Assembly: GCA_947449035.1 (NCBI GenBank)
Contig: CANFQC010000021.1
Coordinates: 1-40,297, forward strand
Direction of reading: 5' to 3'
Length of the DNA stretch: 40,297 nt
DNA from: Actinomycetota bacterium
GTDB taxonomy: Bacteria; Actinomycetota; Actinomycetes; S36-B12
Position 1 is the stretch's first letter, and the number at the start of each line of letters is the position of its first letter. The notes beneath the pieces were generated by a model. The model was given only the letters and a program-made list of their open reading frames with translations, was not told the origin of the DNA and made no database searches. The position numbers and the translations under genes are program-made. Positions 22,600 to 29,822 of this stretch are shown piece by piece.

Positions 22600-22605
22600 C
22601 AACGA

Positions 22606-23190
22606 GTGATCCAGGTGCCCGACGACGCTGTTGTTCCCGAGCGTCCTGCACATGCCCCGATGCCCGGTGAGGTCATTCCCTCGCACTTTCGTTGGTGCTT
22701 TGGCTGCGGTGAGGATCACCCGACCGGCCTGCACATGACAATGACCGCGGGCGAGGGACTCACCGTCAAGGGCATCTTCACCGTCACCGACCATCACCAA
22801 GGGGCTCCGGGCTTGGCTCACGGAGGGGTTCTGGCCTCGGCGCTCGACGACGTGCTCGGAGGTCTCAACTGGCTCATCGGATACCCGGTGGTCACAGGTC
22901 GCCTCGAGACCGAGTACCGCCGGCCTGTTCCGGTGGGATCAACGTTGAGCATCGTCGCGCAAATTGACGGCATCAAGGGTCGCAAGGTGTTCACCAGCGC
23001 GGAGGGATTTCTCGATGACAGTCAGCTTGCCGCCCGTGCATCCGCATTGTTCATTCAAGTGCCGATAGAGCACTTCCTCGAGAACGGCAATCGCGAGCAA
23101 GTTGAGCAGGCGATCGCCGACCGCGCGAATGGCGGCCCTGCCTGGCGCGCCGGCGAATCAGCCGGCATGAACTGGGACGTCAATCCATGA
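22606..23190 (+). CDS. PaaI-type hotdog-fold thioesterase
   Basis: The 194-residue protein has one hotdog domain. The N-terminal lead [14 protein letters not shown] is characteristic of a large PaaI/YbgC-like group, followed by the active-site helix [17 protein letters not shown] and the strand [14 protein letters not shown]. It should hydrolyse an acyl-CoA thioester in the cytoplasm; the substrate is unknown. The GTG start follows a leaderless-type -10 element. Its stop overlaps the dut start as ATGA, so thioesterase and dut are co-translated, an arrangement that gives no obvious functional link. Confidence 0.85.
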   Translation: MIQVPDDAVVPERPAHAPMPGEVIPSHFRWCFGCGEDHPTGLHMTMTAGEGLTVKGIFTVTDHHQGAPGLAHGGVLASALDDVLGGLNWLIGYPVVTGRLETEYRRPVPVGSTLSIVAQIDGIKGRKVFTSAEGFLDDSQLAARASALFIQVPIEHFLENGNREQVEQAIADRANGGPAWRAGESAGMNWDVNP

Positions 23191-23642
23191 CAGTGCCAGT
23201 TCTCATTACGCGACTCGACGAGAGCCTTCCGCTGCCGGCCTACGAGCACCCTGGTGACGCCGGTCTTGACCTTCGCGCAGCGGAGGCGTTGAGTATTGCG
23301 CCGGGTGAGCGAGCGCTCGTCGCCACCGGAATCGCGATAGCACTCCCGCCGGGTTTCGCGGCATTCGTGCATCCCCGCAGCGGACTCGCCCTGCGAGCCG
23401 GCCTCGGCATGGTCAATGCTCCAGGCGTGATCGACGCGGGGTACCGCGGCGAGATCAAGGTGATCTTGATCAACCACGACCTCCGGGAGTCGATTGATAT
23501 CGCCCAAGGAGATCGCATCGCACAGCTGGTGATTCAGCAGGTTGAAACTGCTGAGTTGATTGAGGTCTCGGACCTTCCGGGCTCTCATCGCGGCGGCGGG
23601 GGATTCGGGTCAACGGGCGGCCACGCCAAGGTGCAAGGATGA
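23187..23642 (+). CDS. dut: Deoxyuridine 5'-triphosphate nucleotidohydrolase (dUTPase)
   Basis: The 151-residue trimeric enzyme converts dUTP to dUMP, keeping uracil out of DNA and feeding dTMP synthesis. All five family motifs are visible: [27 protein letters not shown] with the catalytic Asp, GDRIAQLVI, and the C-terminal [10 protein letters not shown]-loop-like tail. Length is normal. The ATG overlaps the thioesterase stop, and the DUF3710 gene begins four bases after its stop, so it is inside a tight operon running to 25309. Confidence 0.97.
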   Translation: MTVPVLITRLDESLPLPAYEHPGDAGLDLRAAEALSIAPGERALVATGIAIALPPGFAAFVHPRSGLALRAGLGMVNAPGVIDAGYRGEIKVILINHDLRESIDIAQGDRIAQLVIQQVETAELIEVSDLPGSHRGGGGFGSTGGHAKVQG

Positions 23643-23646
23643 GCGC

Positions 23647-24255
23647 ATGACAGATCGCAGCAAGGGCCCGTGGGACGAATCCGAGATCAACTTCAATGAC
23701 GCTGTCGAGCGCGTCAATCTCGGCGGGCTTCTCGTGACGGCCATGCCGGGCGTCGATGTGCAAGTGCAGGTTGATCAGGCATCCGGAAATGTCGTGCAGC
23801 TCACCTTCACCGGTTTCGACGGAGCTGTGCAGATTCAGCCCTACGCAGCCCCGAAGTCCGGAGGCTACTGGGACGTCGTCCGCGGTGAGATTCTCTCGGG
23901 CATCAATGGTTCAGGCGGCCTGGTCGAGGTCGTAGAAGGGCCGTTCGGGCCTGAGCTTCATGCGCAGGTCAACGACGAAGGCGGACACACGGTGCCCGCT
24001 CGTTTCGCAGGCATCGATGGCCCACGCTGGTTCTTGCGTGCGGTCTTCCTGGGTGCCGCAGCCAGACCGGGTAATGCGGCGGCCGCCCTTGAGAACGTCG
24101 TGCGCGCCTTGGTAGTTGTGCGTGGCCGCGAGGCAATGGCCGCCGGGTCTGCGATTCCCATGCGGCTTCCTGATGCGCCGGTCGCTCCGGCCACCGTGAG
24201 TGTTCCCGTCGTTGATCCTTTCGAGCGTGGCCCTGAAATCACGGAGATCCGTTGA
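23647..24255 (+). CDS. DUF3710 family protein
   Basis: The 202-residue soluble protein begins GPWDESE, typical of DUF3710, with VERVNLGGLLV, a beta-rich core (VQLTFTGFDGAVQIQPYAAPKSGGYWDVVR) and GIDGPRWFLRAVFLGAAARP. It is an actinobacterial family that follows dut (Rv2696c in M. tuberculosis, from memory). Function is unknown. ATG 23647 is used; AAGGATGAG just upstream serves as ribosome site. It overlaps the next gene by four bases. Confidence 0.9.
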   Translation: MTDRSKGPWDESEINFNDAVERVNLGGLLVTAMPGVDVQVQVDQASGNVVQLTFTGFDGAVQIQPYAAPKSGGYWDVVRGEILSGINGSGGLVEVVEGPFGPELHAQVNDEGGHTVPARFAGIDGPRWFLRAVFLGAAARPGNAAAALENVVRALVVVRGREAMAAGSAIPMRLPDAPVAPATVSVPVVDPFERGPEITEIR

Positions 24256-24617
24256 CCGGTCTCCGTGCGCGGCTCTCTCGTCTGGGCCGTAACCAGGCAG
24301 AGCTCGAGGCAGAGGAACTCCTCGATGAGTTGAGCTACGCCGAGATCTCCCGAATCTCCGATTGCAAGCCTGGCGACAAGTTGCGTGTCAGCGGAACGGT
24401 GCGCGCATTGACTATTCGTCCGCGCACCGCGATCCCTGCTCTCGAGATCGAGTTGTATGACGGTTCCGGAAGTCTGCGGGTCCTGTGGCTTGGTCGACGG
24501 CGCATCGATGGCATCGCCCCCGGTCGCAAGATGATCATTCACGGACGCATCACCACGAGCGACCGTCACCTGACCGTGTTCAACCCTCGCTACCTGCTTC
24601 TGCCCGCGGTTCACTGA
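24252..24617 (+). CDS. OB-fold nucleic-acid-binding domain protein
   Basis: The 121-residue protein carries a short helical lead (residues 1-35) and one OB fold: LRVSGTVRALTIRP, LEIELYDGSGSLRVLWLGRR and IHGRITTSDRHLTVFNPRYLL. This matches the actinobacterial OB-domain protein between DUF3710 and DUF3159 (Rv2694c, from memory). It should bind single-stranded nucleic acid, but partners are unknown. The start is TTG 24252 within TTGA, overlapping the previous stop by four bases; the stop overlaps the next ATG as TGATG. Confidence 0.88.
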   Translation: MTGLRARLSRLGRNQAELEAEELLDELSYAEISRISDCKPGDKLRVSGTVRALTIRPRTAIPALEIELYDGSGSLRVLWLGRRRIDGIAPGRKMIIHGRITTSDRHLTVFNPRYLLLPAVH

Positions 24618-25309
24618 TGAGCGACGAGGCCAACGAGCCGAAGACTGATCACGAGAATGCTGCCGACGTTCGCGCGGAGAGCCTCTTACTCGAACGTGCA
24701 ATAGGTGGCTGGCGGGGAATCATCGATTCGGGCCTTCCCACGATGGTGTTCATCGTCGCGTACATCATCACTGGCCAAAACCTTCGCCCGTCCGTGATCG
24801 CGGCAGTTGTCGCGGGGCTCCTCATCGTCGCCTGGCGCTTAATTCGTCGTCAGCCGCTGCAGCAGGTGGGCGCCGGAATGATCGGCCTCGCCGTCTCGGC
24901 AATCTTCACATGGAAGACAGGCCGAGCGGAGAACTTCTTCCTACCCGGACTGCTCACCAATCTTGCCTATGGCACTGCCTTCTTGATCTCGATCTTGGTG
25001 CGCTGGCCGTTACTCGGTATCGCGATGGGCTACTTGGCCTCTGAAGGAACCGCCTGGCGTCGCGAGCCCGCTCTGAGGCGCACGTATGCGGCGGCGAGCT
25101 GGTTGTGGGTGCTGCTCTTCTTCGGTCGGGTCATCGTGCAGACCCCGCTGTATCTCGCAGGCTGGGTCACTGCCCTGGGCATCGTCAAGATCGTGATGGG
25201 CTGGCCGCTGTTCCTTGCAGCGGCGTACTTCACTTACCGGGTGCTCGCGCCGATCCTGGAAGCCAGACGTGCAGCCAAGGCCTCAGAGGTGCCCGAGCAG
25301 CCGCTGTAG
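24617..25309 (+). CDS. DUF3159 family membrane protein
   Basis: The 230-residue integral membrane protein has an acidic N-terminal tail of about 45 residues and five or six hydrophobic helices. Signature pieces are GGWRGIIDSGLPTMVFIVAY and GRAENFFLPGLLTN, followed by GLFR-like RWPLLGIAMGYL. This matches DUF3159, which often stands near TrkA-type genes in actinobacteria. Its role is unknown. It ends the thioesterase-dut operon, and its last 27 bases overlap the convergent trkA-like gene. Confidence 0.88.
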   Translation: MSDEANEPKTDHENAADVRAESLLLERAIGGWRGIIDSGLPTMVFIVAYIITGQNLRPSVIAAVVAGLLIVAWRLIRRQPLQQVGAGMIGLAVSAIFTWKTGRAENFFLPGLLTNLAYGTAFLISILVRWPLLGIAMGYLASEGTAWRREPALRRTYAAASWLWVLLFFGRVIVQTPLYLAGWVTALGIVKIVMGWPLFLAAAYFTYRVLAPILEARRAAKASEVPEQPL

Positions 25310-25942
25310 CTCAGCTTCTTGATCAGGTGAAGCGACGAACAGGAGTTCATCGCCAGAATCGAGCGGATCATCGGCCGAGGGTGCGAACACGCGAGGGCCG
25401 CGAACGATTGCTACGAGTGCAGTATCGGTCGGCCAGTTCTGATCGCCGACGCGATGACCGACAACGGGGGAGTCGGATGACAAGGTGATCTCGACGAGGT
25501 TCGCATCGCCTTGACGGAAAGTGAAGAGCCGCACGAGATCGCCGACGCTGACCGCCTCTTCAACCAGAGCTGAAAGCATGCGCGGGGTCGACACGGCGAC
25601 GTCAACGCCCCACGACTCGTCAAACATCCATTCGTTCTTCGGATGATTCACTCGTGCGACGACGCGAGGCACGCCGTACTCGGTCTTAGCCAGCAGCGAG
25701 ATCACGAGGTTGACCTTGTCGTCGCCGGTTGCAGCGACAACCACCTGGCAGTCGGCAAGACCGGCTTCATCGAGTGCAGAAATCTCGCAGGCGTCTGCGG
25801 TGATGAAGGTCGTGCCCTCTACGCCACCGCGGCCGGCGAGTGAGCCGTCGCGGTCGATTAGGAGCACGTCATGGCCATTGCCCACGAGCTCGCGCGCGAT
25901 GGCACGACCGACCTTGCCGGCACCGGCAATTGCTACCCGCAT
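25283..25942 (-). CDS. TrkA-type potassium uptake regulator (KTN/RCK protein), first copy
   Basis: The 219-residue cytoplasmic protein has an N-terminal Rossmann RCK domain that should bind NAD(H) or ATP (GAGKVGRAIARELVGNGHDVLLIDRD) and a C-terminal TrkA-C domain (about 140-219, NLVEITLSSDSPVVGHRVGD). Such proteins gate potassium transporters. It resembles CeoB/CeoC of mycobacteria (Rv2691-Rv2692, from memory). ATG 25942 overlaps the upstream stop of the second copy (TAATG). It overlaps DUF3159 by 27 bases at the 3' end. Which of the two copies corresponds to CeoB is not clear from sequence alone. Confidence 0.9.
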   Translation of the reverse strand: MRVAIAGAGKVGRAIARELVGNGHDVLLIDRDGSLAGRGGVEGTTFITADACEISALDEAGLADCQVVVAATGDDKVNLVISLLAKTEYGVPRVVARVNHPKNEWMFDESWGVDVAVSTPRMLSALVEEAVSVGDLVRLFTFRQGDANLVEITLSSDSPVVGHRVGDQNWPTDTALVAIVRGPRVFAPSADDPLDSGDELLFVASPDQEAELQRLLGHL

Positions 25943-26604
25943 TACGAGGCCTCCGGTCCGTGCTCGAACACTCGCTCGACCTTTTCGCGGTCACCAGGTG
26001 CGTACAGGGCGTGAATGAGATCCCCATCCTGAAGAACCGTGTAACTCTGCGGAAGGAGTGCATCGCCGTAGCGAGTGATGAACGCAATGCGGGCGCCGGT
26101 CGCGCTCTCGATCTCAGTCGTGGGCTTGCCGATCCAGATCGGGCCGACGTGCACTTCTGCCAGGCACATGGTGCCGCTCGGATCGCGGTACTCCTCCTGG
26201 GCGCCCATCGGCAGCACTCGGCGCAGGATCTGCCCTGCAGTCCAGGCGACGGTGGCCACGGTGGGAATGCCGAGACGCTCGTAGATCTCTGCGCGGCGGG
26301 GGTCATAGATGCGGGCGACGACGCGCTCGACGCCATAGGTTTCGCGGGCCACTCGAGCGCCGAGGATATTGCTGTTATCGCCGCTCGAGACCGCCGTGAA
26401 AGCATCCGCACGCTCAATACCGGCGGACTCCAGGGTCTCGCGATCGAAGCCGACTCCGGTGACGGTGAGGCCGCGGAAATGCGAGCCCAGCCGACGAAAT
26501 GCGCCGGCTTCCTGGTCGATGACAGCCACTGAATGCCCGAGGTCATCGAGGCTGTGGGCGAGGAGCGAGCCAACTCGGCCGCAGCCCATGATCACGATGT
26601 GCAC
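25942..26604 (-). CDS. TrkA-type potassium uptake regulator (KTN/RCK protein), second copy
   Basis: The 220-residue protein has a Rossmann RCK domain (IMGCGRVGSLLAHSLDDLGHSVAVID) and a TrkA-C domain near 140-220 (VHVGPIWIGKPTTEIE). It is translated first in the pair. Its GTG start lies six bases after TAGCGT on the minus strand. It is divergent from the KimA-like permease; the gap is 61 bases and holds both promoters. Two adjacent RCK proteins with no TrkH/TrkG in the window suggest they gate the adjacent permease or a distant channel (inference). Confidence 0.9.
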   Translation of the reverse strand: MHIVIMGCGRVGSLLAHSLDDLGHSVAVIDQEAGAFRRLGSHFRGLTVTGVGFDRETLESAGIERADAFTAVSSGDNSNILGARVARETYGVERVVARIYDPRRAEIYERLGIPTVATVAWTAGQILRRVLPMGAQEEYRDPSGTMCLAEVHVGPIWIGKPTTEIESATGARIAFITRYGDALLPQSYTVLQDGDLIHALYAPGDREKVERVFEHGPEAS

Positions 26605-26610
26605 GGTTGA

Positions 26611-26616
26611 ACGCTA
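26611..26616 (-). promoter_or_regulatory. -10 element TAGCGT, leaderless type (trkA pair)
   Basis: On the minus strand TAGCGT precedes the GTG at 26604 by six bases. Confidence 0.5.
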
Positions 26617-26653
26617 CACGCCTCCCATGTCCTGATGTGGAGCGCCGCGGGCA

Positions 26654-26659
26654 TAGCAT
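26654..26659 (+). promoter_or_regulatory. -10 element TAGCAT, leaderless type (permease gene)
   Basis: TAGCAT is followed by six bases and the GTG at 26666. It faces away from the trkA promoter with 37 bases between the two -10 elements, so their upstream parts overlap. Confidence 0.5.
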
Positions 26660-26665
26660 CTGACA

Positions 26666-28606
26666 GTGCCAGTTTCCGAGGGTGTCAAGCGCCTGCTCTT
26701 AGGCAGGGCATTGCGAAGTGACCGCCTCGGCGACGCAACCCTCAAGAAGCGCATTGCGCTCCCGGTGTTCGCGAGCGACGCCCTGTCATCGAATGCATAC
26801 GCCACCCAGGAAATCCTGCTGGTGCTCTCGCTCGGCGGTGTCGCCACCTACAGCTACGGCATCTGGGTAGCGGCGTTGGTCATCGTCGTGTACTTCGCGG
26901 TGGTGGCGTCCTATCGGCAGAACGTGCACGCATACCCCAGCGGTGGCGGTGACTACGAGGTTGTCTCGGTCAACCTCGGCCCCAAGTGGGGAGTGATGGT
27001 CGCGAGTGCGCTGCTGATCGATTACGTGCTCACTGTGGCGGTGTCGATTACCTCGGCTGTGCAGAACCTTGGCTCGACGATTCCCTATGTCGGCAACAAC
27101 CCGGTGGCGTTCTCTGTCGGAGCGATCGTCATCATCACCTTGCTCAACCTGCGTGGAGTCAAGGAATCTGGCGCCTTCTTCGCAATTCCCGTCTACTTCT
27201 TCGTGTTCTCGATTTTCGTCATGATCGGCTGGGCGATCATCCAGCTGGCTACTGGCCACGAGCTCACCGCGGAGAGCGCGAACTGGACCATCATTGCCCA
27301 GAACAACTTCGCGGGCCTGGCCCTGATGTTCCTGGTCGCGAAGTCGTTCTCCTCAGGCACCACGGCTCTCACGGGCATTGAGGCAATTGCCAATGGCGTG
27401 CCGTCGTTCAAGGAGCCAAAGAGCAAGAACGCCGCGACGACTTTGCTGATGCTCGCCGTGATCTCGATGACCATGTTTGCCGGCATCACGTGGCTGGCCC
27501 TGAAGACAGGCGTGAAGTACGCCGAGCAGGCCAGCGACATGGTCGGCATGCCTGAGGGCCGCACCGATCAGAAGACCGTCATCGTTCAGGTGGCCGAAGC
27601 CGTATTCCCGCATTCGGCCCTCATCGTGCTGATCATCTCGCTTGCCACCGCGATCATCTTGGTGCTCGCCGCCAATACGGCATTCAATGGCTTCCCCTTG
27701 ATGGGCTCCGTCCTCGCCAAGGACGGGTACCTTCCGCGCCAGTTGCACACCCGCGGCGATCGACTGGCGTTCAGCAATGGCATCCTCACTCTCGCGGGTT
27801 TGGCAGTGATCCTCGTCGTGGCCTACGGCGCCGATCCGAGCAAGCTGATCAACCTCTACGTGATCGGTGTCTTCGTCTCGTTCACGTTGAGCCAGCTCGG
27901 CATGATCAAGCACTGGACTCGACATCTCAAGGGCGTGACCGACAAGAAGGAACGCCGCGTGATGATTCGCTCACGGGCGATCAACACCTTCGGCTTTATC
28001 ATGACCTCATCGGTGCTAGTCATCGTGCTCACCACCAAGTTCGCGCGTGGAGCTTGGCTCGTCGTGATCGCGATCCCGATCATCTACTTCATCATGCAGC
28101 GCATCCATGGTCACTATGCAAAGGTCGCCCGCGAACTCGCCACTACCGACGATGAGCGAATGATCCTTCCGGCCCGCGTGCACACGCTGGTACTCGTGTC
28201 CAAGATCCATAAGCCGACCCTGCGTGCACTTGCCTACGCCCGTGCCACGCGGCCGACCGTACTTGAGGCGATCACGGTCAACGTCGATGAGATGGAAACC
28301 GAGATGCTTGAGGCCGAATGGGAGCGCCGCGAGATCCCAGTGACCTTGAAGGTCCTCGACTCGCCTTACCGCGAGATCACCCGCCCGATCGTGAATTACG
28401 TGAAGGAACTGCGATCCGGTAATCCCAATGATGTCGTGACGATCTTCATTCCCGAGTACGTCGTGGGTCACTGGTGGGAGCAGCTGCTTCACAACCAGTC
28501 GGCCTTGCGCCTGAAGTCACGTCTCCTCTTCACGCCTGGCGTGATGGTGACCAGCGTGCCGTGGCAGCTTGAGTCGAGTGAGACCGTTCTCGATCGAGAA
28601 GGGTGA
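26666..28606 (+). CDS. APC-family permease, KimA-like (probable potassium importer)
   Basis: The 646-residue protein begins with KRLLLGRALRSDRLGDATLKKRIALPVFASDALSSNAYATQE, the helix-1 signature of KimA/YdaO-type APC proteins, then about 12 membrane helices to roughly residue 475 and a soluble C-terminal domain (about 500-646; HTLVLVSKIHKPTLRAL) resembling a universal stress fold. KimA of Bacillus subtilis is a proton-coupled potassium importer controlled by c-di-AMP; neighbouring TrkA-type genes agree with potassium here. Amino acid transport remains possible. A homologue (Rv2690c) stands next to ceoBC in M. tuberculosis, from memory. It overlaps the methyltransferase gene by four bases (GTGA). 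Confidence 0.85.
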   Translation: MPVSEGVKRLLLGRALRSDRLGDATLKKRIALPVFASDALSSNAYATQEILLVLSLGGVATYSYGIWVAALVIVVYFAVVASYRQNVHAYPSGGGDYEVVSVNLGPKWGVMVASALLIDYVLTVAVSITSAVQNLGSTIPYVGNNPVAFSVGAIVIITLLNLRGVKESGAFFAIPVYFFVFSIFVMIGWAIIQLATGHELTAESANWTIIAQNNFAGLALMFLVAKSFSSGTTALTGIEAIANGVPSFKEPKSKNAATTLLMLAVISMTMFAGITWLALKTGVKYAEQASDMVGMPEGRTDQKTVIVQVAEAVFPHSALIVLIISLATAIILVLAANTAFNGFPLMGSVLAKDGYLPRQLHTRGDRLAFSNGILTLAGLAVILVVAYGADPSKLINLYVIGVFVSFTLSQLGMIKHWTRHLKGVTDKKERRVMIRSRAINTFGFIMTSSVLVIVLTTKFARGAWLVVIAIPIIYFIMQRIHGHYAKVARELATTDDERMILPARVHTLVLVSKIHKPTLRALAYARATRPTVLEAITVNVDEMETEMLEAEWERREIPVTLKVLDSPYREITRPIVNYVKELRSGNPNDVVTIFIPEYVVGHWWEQLLHNQSALRLKSRLLFTPGVMVTSVPWQLESSETVLDREG

Positions 28607-29793
28607 AGGAGCCCGTAAGTCGCGGCGACGTCATCGAGCTGCGCATCGGCAATATTGCCCACGGAGGGCACTTCATCGCACACTGGGGCGGTCGAACTTT
28701 TTTCGTGCGGCATGCAATTTCTGGTGAACTCGTCAACGCTCGAGTTACTGACGTCACCTCAAAGATCAGTCGTGCAGATGCCATCGAAATCCTTGAGCCT
28801 TCCCCATCACGCGTGCCGGTGTCCTGCGGCGTGGCAGGCCCGGGTGGCTGTGGCGGCTGCGACTTCCTGCACATTGAGCCGTCCGCGCAGCGCGATCTCA
28901 AGACCATCGTTCTTCGTGATGCCCTAACCCGCCAAGGCGGTCTGCTCGCTGATGAGGTCGAGCAGTACTCAGTGGAAGCTCTCGATGACAGATCACTCGG
29001 GTGGCGCTCTCGCGTGCGCTGGAGCATTGATCGCAGTGGTCGACCGGGCATGCATCGTCACCGGTCATCCGAGATCGTGCCGACTAACGAGTGTTTGCTG
29101 GGTATGCCCTCGATCGCCCGCGTGCTCGATCTCGAGGCCCGCGAATCAATCACGGCTGTTCAGGGCAGTGATGACAACGTGACAGTGATCGCCGACGGCC
29201 AGGTGGTCGTCGGTCCAAGTCGGGTGACCGAACGAGTCCGCGACGACGACTGGCGAATCTCAGCGAAGGGCTTCTGGCAGGTTCATCCGGCTCTCGCCGG
29301 TCGGCTTGTCGACCTTGCCTGCGCGGAGGCAAAGCCGGGGGAGCACTGGTGGGATCTGTACTCAGGGGCCGGGTTGTTCAGCCGGTATCTGGCGGAGGCT
29401 GTCGGTGCTGGACGCGTTGATTCGGTTGAGTCGTACACGGCCTCGGTGCGCGATGCCCGCCGAAATCTGCACGACTTCCGCCAGGTGAGCGTTCATGAGG
29501 CTGACGTCGCGGAATGGCTCGAGACGGCACCAGGACGCCCCGATGGCGTGGTTCTTGATCCGCCGCGTAGTGGGGCCGGGGAGGCAGTGGTCACCTTGAT
29601 CGCCGAACGACAGCCGCGCACCGTGGTCTACGTCGCCTGTGATCCGGTGGCCTTCGGCCGCGATCTGGCGATCTTCCGCGCCCAGGGCTATCGGCTCAGC
29701 AGGCTCACCTCCCTCGACGCATTCCCCATGACTCATCACTTCGAGACCGTGGCAACCCTCACGGTCGACATAGATGGACATCCGATAATCTGA
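28603..29793 (+). CDS. TrmA/RlmD-family SAM-dependent RNA (uracil-5)-methyltransferase
   Basis: The 396-residue enzyme has a TRAM domain (residues about 5-65, [24 protein letters not shown]), a cysteine cluster ([14 protein letters not shown] plus CLL near residue 165) fitting a 4Fe-4S site as in RlmD, and a C-terminal SAM-binding Rossmann domain ([26 protein letters not shown]). The catalytic Cys is in YVACDP and the general-base Glu in HHFETVA. It should methylate C5 of a uridine in rRNA or tRNA; which site cannot be told. GTG 28603 overlaps the permease stop. Homologue Rv2689c has the same position in M. tuberculosis (from memory). Confidence 0.9.
   Translation: MKEPVSRGDVIELRIGNIAHGGHFIAHWGGRTFFVRHAISGELVNARVTDVTSKISRADAIEILEPSPSRVPVSCGVAGPGGCGGCDFLHIEPSAQRDLKTIVLRDALTRQGGLLADEVEQYSVEALDDRSLGWRSRVRWSIDRSGRPGMHRHRSSEIVPTNECLLGMPSIARVLDLEARESITAVQGSDDNVTVIADGQVVVGPSRVTERVRDDDWRISAKGFWQVHPALAGRLVDLACAEAKPGEHWWDLYSGAGLFSRYLAEAVGAGRVDSVESYTASVRDARRNLHDFRQVSVHEADVAEWLETAPGRPDGVVLDPPRSGAGEAVVTLIAERQPRTVVYVACDPVAFGRDLAIFRAQGYRLSRLTSLDAFPMTHHFETVATLTVDIDGHPII
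29784..29789 (+). promoter_or_regulatory. Candidate -10 element GATAAT for acnA
   Basis: GATAAT at the end of the methyltransferase gene would give a start near 29796 and a leader of about 27 bases containing the GAGAGGG ribosome site. No convincing -35 box is seen. Confidence 0.35.
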
Positions 29794-29822
29794 GGGCAAT
29801 ACCGGCAACGAGAGGGCTCATA

